Source: Actinomycetes bacterium
GTDB taxonomy: Bacteria; Actinomycetota; Acidimicrobiia; Acidimicrobiales; Palsa-688
Assembly: GCA_021809105.1 (NCBI GenBank)
Contig: JAKBAM010000020.1
Coordinates: 1-42,111 of the forward strand
Length of the DNA: 42,111 nt
Direction of reading: 5' to 3'
Positions 33,276-40,923 of this stretch are shown here, in pieces; positions within the stretch are counted from its first letter, which is position 1, and each line of letters begins with the position of its first letter. A program made the position numbers and the translations under genes. The notes beneath the pieces are model-generated. The model saw only the letters and a program-made list of their open reading frames with translations, did not search any database and had not been told where the DNA came from.

Positions 33276-35867
33276 TTAGCGCCGGGCACCCAACCGCCGG
33301 CGGGCGGACCCGGCGAGGAGCCGAGCCCCCGCCGAGGGGCCGCCGTCGCGCACGGTGCGGGCCATACCGATCGCCCGCACCCGCCAGATGCCCTCCGGCG
33401 ACCCCGGAGCTTCGCTCACTTCCCGCTGGCGCTCGATATCGAGCGCAACATCGGCGTCGGCGTCGGTTGGAAGACCGTAACGCTCGAGGGCAGTGGGCTG
33501 GTCGGGCTCGTCGTGAGCCGTCACCCACTCGCTCGGCACGGCCAGCCTCGGTCTCGGCGCGATGCTCTCCAGGATGTCGAGATAGCGCCGGCCTTGGAGC
33601 GCCGGCGCCCAACCCAGCAGTGCTTCGCGGCGGGCGGCGGTGCCCATGGCGACGCGCGCCTGCGGATCGGCGAGAAGGCTCGAAAGGCTGCGGTACCAGG
33701 CCGTCCCGTCCTCGGCCAGCGCTCCACTGACCCCTGGGGTGATCACCTCGGCGAAAGGGCCGGTGGGGCTGGCGACCGTCGGCGTAGCGGTCAGCGCGGC
33801 CTCCAGCCATTTTATGGCGCTCTTGGCCTCGTTGAACCGACTTCCCGGCTCCATCGGAGCCAGGTTGACGTCGAGGTCACGCAGGATGGCCGGCAGCTCG
33901 GTCCAGTGCAACAGCCCGCGGCGGCGCACCCTGCCGGCGTAGGGGTCTAGGCGGGCGGTCGGGGTGACCATCCCGACCAGCCACACCTCCAGGTCGGGGT
34001 GCTCGTCGAGCAGCCGGGCCACGGAGGGCTCCAGATAGCGCCAGTCGTGGTCGTGGGTGTTGGTACCGCTCAGGTAACCGATGCGCAAGGGGCCCGGAGT
34101 GCGTGGCCGGTCGAGCGCCTCGTCCGACAGTTTGGCGAGCAGCACCCCGACGCCGTTGTCCCACCGGTAGGCGGGGAGCCCCACGGTCGACTGGGCGTGG
34201 GCCACCAGCATCTCCGTGCTGCCGATGAAGGCGTCGCAATGCTCCATCGTCGAGCGGTACCGCCTGACGCCCTCCATCCAACGGTCCGCTTCGTCAGGTG
34301 GTAGGAGGCTGAGCGCCGGTATCTCCGCCCCCAGCTCCGGGTCGAAGATCAAGTCGTCCACGTCAAAGGCCACCGGGGTGCCACGGCGGCGCGCCGCGGA
34401 GATGAACGCCAGCACCTGGACGGTGGCCGGCACCCGGTACACGATGATCACGTCGGCGCGCTCCCCGAGCGCCGCCACCGCTGGATCCCGGTAGTGGCAG
34501 ACGTCGGTATGCACGCCGAGCAGCTCGAGGCCCTCGGCGGGGAGCCGGGCCCGGTACCGCAGCGGTGCGGCCTCGATGCCGACGACGAACAGCGCCCGGC
34601 GGATGCAGCGGCGCTCGCCCGACCGGAACGAAACCGCCGGCGGGGTGGGCGGGGTGCAGATCTCGCCGTAGAGCTCGAGGAGCGCGGCCGCCTGGTCGTC
34701 CAGGGTGGGCAGCGGGAGGCCGGCACACCCAGTCGTGAGGCGCTCCAACAGGGCCGGGTCGTCGATGACCCGGTCGAGCGCGGCCGCCAGTGCGGCCGGA
34801 TCGGCCGAGGGCACGACGAGCCCGTTGCGACCGTCGACCACCACCTCTTCGGGGCCGAGGGAGTCCGAGGTCACGACCGGAACCCCGCGGCTGAGTGCCT
34901 CTCGTGCGAGGATCGAGTAGCTCTCGCGCATGACCGAGGGGAGCACCAGCACGTCGGTCCGGTCGAGCACGGAGCCGACATCCTCCGGTCGATACGGCGG
35001 AGGGGTGGACACCGCATCGGATCCGAAGAGAGCCGCTACCTCCGCGCAGCCGTACGCCGCGAGGGTCCACGGGCCGGTGGCCGCCAGCTGGCGCACCGCG
35101 TCGGCCAACACCTGCACGCCCTTCATGGGGTTGGGGCCGCCGGCGAAGGCCAGACGGACGCCGGCGCCCAGGCGCGGCGCAGACATGGGTGCTGCGTGAG
35201 CAGGCGCGTCGGTCGCGACCGGAGCTTCGTGCACGATCCCGTTCTCGATCACGACCAGCCGGGCCGGATCGACGCCGTTGGCCACAGCCACTCGAGCCGA
35301 CACCCTCGAGACGGCCACGACCCGGTCGCAGGCCGCCAGGACCGGCGCAAGGAACTGCCCTCGCTCGTCGAGCCAGGCGCGGTCCACCTCGCAGGAGCAG
35401 GCGCCGGCGGCGACGACCGGCGAGCACGGGCGGCCATCCCGGGTGCAGAGGAACTGCCGGGCGCACCACCACCAGAAGTCGTGGAGGGTCACGACGGTGG
35501 AGATGCCCATCTGCTGGGCGACGCGCAGGGCGCCGGCGCCGAGGGATTGCAGCGAGTGGCAATGGACGATGTCGGGGTCTAACTGCTCGAGCCACGACCC
35601 CACACGGCGATCGACCTCGGGATTGTCGAAGTTGCGCCGGTCCGACCAGCCGGTCCAAGGAGTGGTGGCAATCCAGCGGACAGGCAGCCCGGTCTCGTCT
35701 ACCTCGTCCCAGACGTCGAGGGGCGGGTGCTCGTCGCCCAGCCACCCGGCCAGGACGTGGACGTCGACATCGAGGGAGCGCAGGGCCCGGCTGGTGCGCT
35801 GGGGTACCAGAGTGCCGCCGCTCACGAAGTTGGGTGGGTAGTGGGCGCTGACGACCGCTACCTTCAC
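33276..35867 (-). CDS. Double GT-B glycosyltransferase
   Basis: 863 residues, about twice a normal GT4. Domain 1 (1-400): VAVVSAHYPPNFVSGGTLVP, DIVHCHSLQSLGAGALRVA, VVTLHDFWWWCARQFLC with several Cys (a Cys-rich loop in the acceptor half), FAGGPNPMKGVQVLADAV and the E-x7-E motif in RESYSILAREALSRGVPV. Domain 2 (about 430-780): RALFVVGIEAAPLRYRARLP, PVAFDVDDLIFDPELGAEIP, IGYLSGTNTHDHDWRYLEP, VWLVGMVTPTARLDPYAGRV and FNEAKSAIKWLEAALTATPT. A low-similarity tail with a basic end follows. The GTG start is 1 base away from the start of the divergent glycosyltransferase. Both domains look complete, so it may add two sugars in turn. Confidence 0.9.
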   Translation of the reverse strand: MKVAVVSAHYPPNFVSGGTLVPQRTSRALRSLDVDVHVLAGWLGDEHPPLDVWDEVDETGLPVRWIATTPWTGWSDRRNFDNPEVDRRVGSWLEQLDPDIVHCHSLQSLGAGALRVAQQMGISTVVTLHDFWWWCARQFLCTRDGRPCSPVVAAGACSCEVDRAWLDERGQFLAPVLAACDRVVAVSRVSARVAVANGVDPARLVVIENGIVHEAPVATDAPAHAAPMSAPRLGAGVRLAFAGGPNPMKGVQVLADAVRQLAATGPWTLAAYGCAEVAALFGSDAVSTPPPYRPEDVGSVLDRTDVLVLPSVMRESYSILAREALSRGVPVVTSDSLGPEEVVVDGRNGLVVPSADPAALAAALDRVIDDPALLERLTTGCAGLPLPTLDDQAAALLELYGEICTPPTPPAVSFRSGERRCIRRALFVVGIEAAPLRYRARLPAEGLELLGVHTDVCHYRDPAVAALGERADVIIVYRVPATVQVLAFISAARRRGTPVAFDVDDLIFDPELGAEIPALSLLPPDEADRWMEGVRRYRSTMEHCDAFIGSTEMLVAHAQSTVGLPAYRWDNGVGVLLAKLSDEALDRPRTPGPLRIGYLSGTNTHDHDWRYLEPSVARLLDEHPDLEVWLVGMVTPTARLDPYAGRVRRRGLLHWTELPAILRDLDVNLAPMEPGSRFNEAKSAIKWLEAALTATPTVASPTGPFAEVITPGVSGALAEDGTAWYRSLSSLLADPQARVAMGTAARREALLGWAPALQGRRYLDILESIAPRPRLAVPSEWVTAHDEPDQPTALERYGLPTDADADVALDIERQREVSEAPGSPEGIWRVRAIGMARTVRDGGPSAGARLLAGSARRRLGARR

Positions 35868-35868
35868 A

Positions 35869-37407
35869 GTGCGAACTTCACCCTGCGAGCTTCACCCTGC
35901 GGAGGCCGGCCGGAGGGCCGCAGCGCTACGCTTCGCCACCATCGCCCGACAGGATAGCCCGCAACCCCCGACACACCCGCGGCAGCGGATCCTCATCGTC
36001 ACTGCCGATGTCTTCACCCCGAGGATGGCTGGTCCCGCCATCCGGGCGTGGCAGATCGCCACCGCACTCGCCGACCGCCACGACGTCCGCCTGGCCACGC
36101 TCTCCGGGATCTGCGAGCTGCGCTCCGACCGCTTCGGCGTCGAGGCCGCCGACGAAGCGCGCGTCGCCGAGCTCGAGCAGTGGTGCGACCTGGTGATCCT
36201 CCAGGGCTATGCCCTACAGAGCTCTCCCTCCCTGCGGGGCACCGCGAAGATCATGGTCGTAGACGTGTACGACCCGCTGCACTTCGAGACCCTGGAGCTG
36301 GCCAAGCGGGACGATCCGGCCAGCCGGCGGGCCCACGTCGCCAATGCTGTCGACACCCTCAACGAACAGTTCACACGGGGCGATTTCTTCATCTGTGCCA
36401 GCACCAAGCAAAGAGACCTCTACATCGGCCACCTCTCGGCCCTGGGCCGCATCAACCCGACCAGCTACGACGACGACCCGACGCTGAAGCGGCTCATCGA
36501 CGTGGTGCCTTTCGGCCTCCCCGACGCGCCCGCCCGCCACGAACGACCCGCTATCAAGGGAGTGATCCCCGGGATCGGCGCCGGCGACGAGGTCATCTTG
36601 TGGGGTGGGGGCATCTACAACTGGTTCGACCCCCTGACCCTCATCCGGGCCGTCGACCGGCTGCGCCACCGGCGCCCCACCGTGCGCCTCTTCTTCCTCG
36701 GGGTGCGCCACCCCAACCCCGGGGTAAACCCGATGCTGAGGACCGCGGCCGAAGCACGGGAGCTGTCGGAGGAACTGGGGTTGACCAACGCGCATGTGTT
36801 CTTCAACGACTCATGGGTCGACTACGACGAGCGCCAGAGCTACCTGAGCGAAGCTGACGTCGGGGTCAGCACCCACCACGACCACGCGGAGACGGCGTAC
36901 TCCTTTAGGACCCGTATCCTCGACTACCTCTGGGCCGGCCTGCCGATCGTGGCGACCGACGGCGACGGCTTCGCCGAGCTCATCGCCAGCGAGGGCCTGG
37001 GCGTGGCGGTACCGGCCGACGACGTCGAGGCTTTGGAGGGCGCCCTCCTCCGGGTCCTCGACGACCGCGACTTCGCCCGGGCCTGCCGCGCCAACATCGA
37101 GAGGGTGCGGCCAGGCTTTACCTGGTCCCGAACGCTGAGACCGCTGCTGGCCTTCTGCGACGATCCTCGCCGGGCCCCCGACCTGGTCGATCCCGGGGCG
37201 GTTGCCCTCGCGGCCAGATCTGTGGGGGAAACCACGGAGCCGGTCACTGCCAACCCAGACCCCGGGACCTCCGCCCCCGCGAGCTCGCCGTGGGCGGAAC
37301 GGGCTCGCATCGCCCGCCACCTCTACCGCGCCGGCGGGCTCCGCCGGGTGGCGCGCGGCGCCGCCACACGCGCCTTGCGGCGGGCCCGGCGAATCGGCGT
37401 CGGCTAG
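35869..37407 (+). CDS. Glycosyltransferase, GT-B type (paralogue of the 27999-29396 gene)
   Basis: 512 residues. After about 40 residues without family features the fold begins (RILIVTADVFTPRMAGPAIR, AWQIATALADRHDVRLATLS). The second half has VILWGGGIYNWFDPLTLIRA, FFLGVRHPNPGVNPMLRTAA, SEADVGVSTHHDHAETAYSF and RTRILDYLWAGLPIVATDGD, each nearly the same as in the protein at 27999-29396. The C-terminus is Pro/Ala-rich and then basic (RIARHLYRAGGLRRVARGAA), like its paralogue. The only in-frame GTG upstream of the fold is 35869, with no ribosome site; a two-copy 14-base repeat (GCGARCTTCACCCT, 35871-35898) lies right after it. The start is therefore uncertain. Confidence 0.87.
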   Translation: MRTSPCELHPAEAGRRAAALRFATIARQDSPQPPTHPRQRILIVTADVFTPRMAGPAIRAWQIATALADRHDVRLATLSGICELRSDRFGVEAADEARVAELEQWCDLVILQGYALQSSPSLRGTAKIMVVDVYDPLHFETLELAKRDDPASRRAHVANAVDTLNEQFTRGDFFICASTKQRDLYIGHLSALGRINPTSYDDDPTLKRLIDVVPFGLPDAPARHERPAIKGVIPGIGAGDEVILWGGGIYNWFDPLTLIRAVDRLRHRRPTVRLFFLGVRHPNPGVNPMLRTAAEARELSEELGLTNAHVFFNDSWVDYDERQSYLSEADVGVSTHHDHAETAYSFRTRILDYLWAGLPIVATDGDGFAELIASEGLGVAVPADDVEALEGALLRVLDDRDFARACRANIERVRPGFTWSRTLRPLLAFCDDPRRAPDLVDPGAVALAARSVGETTEPVTANPDPGTSAPASSPWAERARIARHLYRAGGLRRVARGAATRALRRARRIGVG

Positions 37408-37442
37408 AGAGAGCTCGATCGCCGATGGGCTCCAGGCGGTCG

Positions 37443-37461
37443 TCGCGTCGCTACGACGCGA
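37443..37461 (-). terminator. Hairpin centred on the hipA stop codon
   Basis: TCGCGTCG-CTA-CGACGCGA: perfect 8-base arms, and the 3-base loop is the hipA stop codon on the minus strand. It lies between convergent genes and has no U-tract. Confidence 0.5.
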
Positions 37462-38674
37462 GTAGCGCCGAGGCGCGGCCACGGATCGTCGCGGCGAGAT
37501 CGTCTGGCACCCCCACGGGGTCTAGGGCCCCTAGGAGCGCTTCGGCGGTACCGGTAGCTGCGCTTCGGGCCCTGGCGGCGGCAAGGTTCCAGCGGGAGGC
37601 CTCGGCGACGATGTCGTCGAGGGTGACCGCAGCCAGCGTGGTCTTGGAGTTGATCGTCATGGCAGCTCGGCCGGGTAGCTTCGGCCACATAACAGTGGGG
37701 ACCGTGTCGTAGAGCGGGGCCAGCGTGACAGTCCCGGGGGCGGTGTGTAGCAGGCTGATGTTCTTGCCGTGCGCGTCGGCGTTACCTATCGCCACGTTGA
37801 AGGTGACGGCGGCGACCAGGCGGCCGAGCTCAGCGAGCGGGTCGGCACCCCAGCGGTCGAGGACCGTGGCGATCTCGGCCAGCGTCGGACCGCCGGCGGC
37901 CTCGTACTTGCCTTTGCCCTGGTTGGCCTCCGGGTCACGGCCGAGGGCCTGGCAGGCGTCCTCCTGGTGGACGCGTGTGACCGCCCCGTCACCTTCGACG
38001 CTGCGATCGAACCGGGAGACGATGATGCAGGGAAGGCCGGCGAAGGTTTCGAGGGACACCTCCACGGTGGTCAGCCCGACCGCGCGGGCCAGGCGGAGGC
38101 AAGCGCCTTCCATGCCGACCAGGCCGGGACAGCGGCGGTCCTCGACTTTGAGGATGTGGGTCGAGGGCCGCCCGCCGACCGGCCGGCCCCAGCTGGCGCC
38201 GTCTGCGACGAGCAGCAGCTTGTTCTGCAGGCCGGCGATCGACAACTCGCTGTCGTCGTAGACGGCCAGGGGGTGGTCCTCAAGGCCCGCGACCTCCTCG
38301 GCGAGGCTGTCGGCGGTGTAGGCCACGACGTGCCCGGGCCGCTCGCCGGGGTCATCTGCGGCGATCACTGCGGCGCCGGCGACATCGCGGCCGTAGCGGG
38401 AGAGCAGGCCGAAGATGTCGATTGTGGTCACTTTCGCACGCGCGGCGAGGGCCTGGAGGTGCTGGCCTTCAGGGAGCATGCCCTTGAAGTAGATGCCTGC
38501 CTTCTGTCGCCGAGGGCCCAACGGCAGCGAGCAGGACAGCAGGGGCGTGTTGTTCGGCCAACGTTCGAGGGCAGCATCGCTGTAGCGCAGGGTGACGTCC
38601 CCCGACCCGGGTGTGGCGAGCTCCGCAACTCTCGTGCCGTGCAGCCACACACCTAGGGGCTCACGCCGGGCCAT
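37451..38674 (-). CDS. hipA: HipA-type serine/threonine kinase toxin
   Basis: 407 residues, a little shorter than E. coli HipA (440). The N-terminal subdomain has LGVWLHGTRVAEL and the couple LPLGPRRQK, YFKGMLPEG. The P-loop-like segment with the autophosphorylation Ser is SELSIAGLQNKLLLV (Ser145). THILK gives the ATP Lys, and VHQEDACQALG is family specific. The catalytic Asp is Asp300 in IGNADAHGKNISLL, and the metal Asp is Asp323 in PLYDTVPT. All key residues are present, so it should be an active kinase; in E. coli HipA the target is glutamyl-tRNA synthetase, which need not hold here. It overlaps hipB by 14 bases and is translated with it. Confidence 0.95.
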   Translation of the reverse strand: MARREPLGVWLHGTRVAELATPGSGDVTLRYSDAALERWPNNTPLLSCSLPLGPRRQKAGIYFKGMLPEGQHLQALAARAKVTTIDIFGLLSRYGRDVAGAAVIAADDPGERPGHVVAYTADSLAEEVAGLEDHPLAVYDDSELSIAGLQNKLLLVADGASWGRPVGGRPSTHILKVEDRRCPGLVGMEGACLRLARAVGLTTVEVSLETFAGLPCIIVSRFDRSVEGDGAVTRVHQEDACQALGRDPEANQGKGKYEAAGGPTLAEIATVLDRWGADPLAELGRLVAAVTFNVAIGNADAHGKNISLLHTAPGTVTLAPLYDTVPTVMWPKLPGRAAMTINSKTTLAAVTLDDIVAEASRWNLAAARARSAATGTAEALLGALDPVGVPDDLAATIRGRASALLAS

Positions 38675-38900
38675 CGTCGCCGTCCCAGATGAGGGTGATG
38701 GTGATCCCGAGGCGGCGTGTCAGGCGCAGGAGATGCTCCAGGACCGGGGTGGAATGGCCGGCCTCGAGCTTGGCCAGCCAGTGCCGGGAGAGCCCGCCCT
38801 GCTCGGCGAGCTCGCGTTGGGTGAGGTGCTGGTTGCGGCGCACCTCCGCTATGCCCCGGCCGAAGTCTTCGGATGAACGTACGACCCACTGCTGCTGCAT
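38661..38900 (-). CDS. hipB: HipB-type XRE-family antitoxin
   Basis: 79 residues from ATG 38900, with GGAGG 5 bases upstream (a GTG at 38912 is the alternative). The XRE helix-turn-helix is VRRNQHLTQRELAEQGGLSR, then HWLAKLEAGHSTPVLEHLLR. It ends TITLIWDGDDGPA, the beta strand that pairs two HipB monomers. It precedes and overlaps hipA, the standard order. It should bind the palindrome at 38928-38958 and repress its own operon, more strongly together with HipA. Confidence 0.93.
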   Translation of the reverse strand: MQQQWVVRSSEDFGRGIAEVRRNQHLTQRELAEQGGLSRHWLAKLEAGHSTPVLEHLLRLTRRLGITITLIWDGDDGPA

Positions 38901-38927
38901 CAAAGCCTCCACGGGTGTGCCTGTTCA

Positions 38928-38958
38928 AGCACAAGTGCATTGTACCTGTACTTGTGCT
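38928..38958 (-). promoter_or_regulatory. hipBA operator overlapping its -10 box
   Basis: AGCACAAGTGCA, seven bases, then TGTACTTGTGCT: 12-base arms with one mismatch. On the minus strand TACAAT (38939-38944) lies in the centre and is a good -10 box. A dimer on this site would cover the promoter, as expected for autorepression. A leader of about 30 bases follows with GGAGG before hipB. Confidence 0.75.
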
Positions 38959-39060
38959 CCCAGAGGCACATCGGGTAGTCAGGCACTCTGTGCTTCGTGA
39001 GGCGCACCGGCGCTCCCTGGGGGCTGCAGTGTAGAGTCTGCAGGCTGGTGAGAACGTCAA

Positions 39061-39142
39061 GCGGGCGTGGCGGAACAGGCAGACGCGCCAGGTTTAGGTC
39101 CTGGTCCCGAGAGGGGTGGAGGTTCGAGTCCTCTCGCCCGCA
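39061..39142 (+). tRNA. tRNA-Leu (anticodon UAG)
   Basis: An 82-base class II tRNA. The acceptor stem GCGGGCG pairs with CGCCCGC (39135-39141), with discriminator A. The anticodon stem CCAGG/CCTGG encloses TTTAGGT, giving anticodon TAG at 39095-39097. A long variable arm (TCCCGAGAGGGG) and T arm GGAGG-TTCGAGT-CCTCT follow. The 3' CCA is not encoded. It reads CUA and other CUN codons. Confidence 0.96.
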
Positions 39143-39329
39143 CACGACACGACACAGCCAACGCAGACTCTCCTCCACCCACGCGACCACTCCACCAGAC
39201 CCGACCAGTTAAGGGTCCACTTGGATGACGCATACGGTACCCAAGTGGACCCTGAAGTCTGCGCAGCGAGGCGGGCTCGACGGCGAACCATGTCGGACAA
39301 CGCCCACCGCATCCTATGAGTGCCCTCGA
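39143..39329. other. Gene-free spacer after tRNA-Leu
   Basis: 187 bases between the tRNA and the convergent repeat-module gene. It holds the long hairpin at 39212-39253. No direct repeat of the tRNA 3' end and no integrase gene was found, so there is no sign that this is an occupied attachment site. Confidence 0.6.
39212..39253. terminator. Long perfect inverted repeat downstream of tRNA-Leu
   Basis: AGGGTCCACTTGG (39212-39224) and its exact complement CCAAGTGGACCCT (39241-39253) flank a 16-base loop. It lies 70 bases after the tRNA and 76 before the end of the convergent gene. It could be a bidirectional terminator without U-tract, or a remnant of a small mobile element; the sequence does not decide. 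Confidence 0.5.
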
Positions 39330-40844
39330 TCAGAGGGCGCAGGCCAGGTCCCCGTCGTAGGGGTCGGTGGGCGATCCGGACCCGCCGAGCCACTGGATCA
39401 GCCACGGGGTCCCCGCAGCGAAGCTGTATGCCGGGTCGGTGCAGTAGCCGGGCCAGGCGCCGACGCTGGAAGGGACGGTGGCGATCCAGATGGGCAGGCC
39501 CGGGAAGTTGACGGTGTCGGCGCCTGGGGATCCGCCAGTGATCAGTGGCCACTGGTAATAGGTGCTGTAGATACCTGCCGTCAAGCCGTTGTCGTGCAGG
39601 GCGTCGATGGCGCCCTGGATCACCGCGGCGTTGGACGCCTGGCCGGCGCTACCGCACATCCAAAGAACGTTGCTCGAGCCACACGGCCCTTCCACGTCGA
39701 GCCACCACACCTGGGGGGTGTAGCCGGCGGCGTGCGCGTAGTCCACAGAGCTCTGGGCGCTGTCGAAGCCCCAGTTGTAACCCTGGCAGTTGAGGTCCGA
39801 GGCCGCGCACGATCCCGCCGGGCCGCTCATGGCTCGAGGATCGCCCGTGGTTACCGCGTTAACGTTGATGTAGACAGTTAGATTGAGTCCGGCGTTGGCC
39901 GCCTCCGACTGGAAGCAGGGGTTGGTGGTGAACGTGGAGCCGTCGTTGACTCCCACGATCGAGACCGGGTTGCCCCCGACCGGGTAGCTCTCGCCGCACT
40001 GGGGCCAGGAAATGTCGGTGCCGATCGCCCCGGCAGGGTACTCGGCGCCGAATCCGGTAGACGCGATCCCGACGACGGGGGCCGGCCCCGGAGCCGACCC
40101 GGTCGAGCCCAGGTAGGGAGCCCCTCCGAAGTCGAACAGGCCGCCATCGGAGGCCACCAACCAGTAGCCGCCGGTCGGCGACGCAGCCATCCCGACGATC
40201 GGCTTGTTGAGCGCCACATTCCCCGTCGAACCGTAGAAACCAGCGTCACCGAACTGGAAGATCCCCCCATCCGAGGCCACCAGCCAGTAGCCCTTGCCAT
40301 CCGGCGTGGCCGCCATCCCGACGATCGGCTTGTTGAGCGCCACATTCCCCGTCGAACCGTAGAAACCAGCGTCACCGAACTGGAAGATCCCCCCATCCGA
40401 GGCCACCAGCCAGTAGCCCTTGCCATCCGGCGTGGCCGCCATCCCGACGATCGGCTTGTTGAGCGCCACATTCCCCGTCGAACCGTAGAAACCAGCCACT
40501 CCGTAGGTGAAGATTCCACCGTCGGAGGCCACCAGCCAGTAGCCGCCTCCCTGCGGCGCTGCGGCAATGCTGACTACCGGCTTGTTGAGTGGAGTGGGCC
40601 TCAGCTGACCCAGGTTGCCCGTGCCGAAGGCGTAGACGCCGCCGTCGGAAGCGCCCAGGTAATAGCCCGGCCGCACCGCAGAAGCATGCACTGACGTGGC
40701 GGAGGTGGAGGATCCGGCCGGGCTCGAGGTCAGCGCCGCCGACGCTGTCGGGGCCGCGGGCACCACGCCCGCAGACAGAACCACAAGGACCACAGCAGCG
40801 ACGACGACCAAGTGCCGGACGCGACCAGTATGGATACGGATCAT
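39330..40844 (-). CDS. Secreted protein: N-terminal YWLVASDGG repeats and C-terminal GH25/DUF1906-like domain
   Basis: 504 residues. ATG 40844 is chosen because GGAGG lies 5 bases upstream. The signal peptide is RVRHLVVVAAVVLVVLSAGV with an Ala-rich cleavage region. Five repeat modules then occupy about residues 58-265; in contrast to the other three proteins they are N-terminal. The C-terminal domain begins AIGTDISWPQCGESYPVGG and has SIVGVNDGSTFTTNPCFQSE, VDYAHAAGYTPQVWWLDVEG, IQGAIDALHDNGLTAGIYST and a Trp/Asp-rich end. This is the plan of GH25-type TIM-barrel lysozymes (acidic residues in the first strand IGTDIS and in LDVE) and of the related DUF1906. It probably acts on peptidoglycan outside the cell. 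Six Cys may form disulphides. Confidence 0.85.
   Translation of the reverse strand: MIRIHTGRVRHLVVVAAVVLVVLSAGVVPAAPTASAALTSSPAGSSTSATSVHASAVRPGYYLGASDGGVYAFGTGNLGQLRPTPLNKPVVSIAAAPQGGGYWLVASDGGIFTYGVAGFYGSTGNVALNKPIVGMAATPDGKGYWLVASDGGIFQFGDAGFYGSTGNVALNKPIVGMAATPDGKGYWLVASDGGIFQFGDAGFYGSTGNVALNKPIVGMAASPTGGYWLVASDGGLFDFGGAPYLGSTGSAPGPAPVVGIASTGFGAEYPAGAIGTDISWPQCGESYPVGGNPVSIVGVNDGSTFTTNPCFQSEAANAGLNLTVYINVNAVTTGDPRAMSGPAGSCAASDLNCQGYNWGFDSAQSSVDYAHAAGYTPQVWWLDVEGPCGSSNVLWMCGSAGQASNAAVIQGAIDALHDNGLTAGIYSTYYQWPLITGGSPGADTVNFPGLPIWIATVPSSVGAWPGYCTDPAYSFAAGTPWLIQWLGGSGSPTDPYDGDLACAL
40060..40668 (-). repeat. Five YWLVASDGG-type modules in the GH25-like protein; identical 126-base units
   Basis: Units YYLGASDGG and four copies of YWLVASDGG, with FGDAGFYGSTGNVALNKPIV between them. 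The units from 40212 and from 40338 read as identical over 126 bases; a third begins at 40464. Confidence 0.9.
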
Positions 40845-40923
40845 CGGGACCTCCGCCACATCGGGTGCTGACCCAGACGCTAGCCGCCTTGCCGGCGGGC
40901 CGCCCCCGCAGCCGGAGAGCGCG
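40845..40923. promoter_or_regulatory. Spacer upstream of the GH25-like gene
   Basis: 79 bases between two minus-strand genes. It holds the GGAGG ribosome site of the GH25-like gene and no -10 box that stands out. Confidence 0.3.

Noticed and set aside
37769..38656. A 295-codon plus-strand open frame
   Set aside because: Antisense to hipA, which has all catalytic motifs.
39061..39329. tRNA-Leu as the attachment site of a genomic island
   Set aside because: No integrase and no duplicated tRNA 3' end was found inside the window.
39094..39881. Open frames across the tRNA and the spacer that might be transposase remnants
   Set aside because: No transposase motif could be recognised; the frames run through the tRNA and the antisense of the GH25-like domain.
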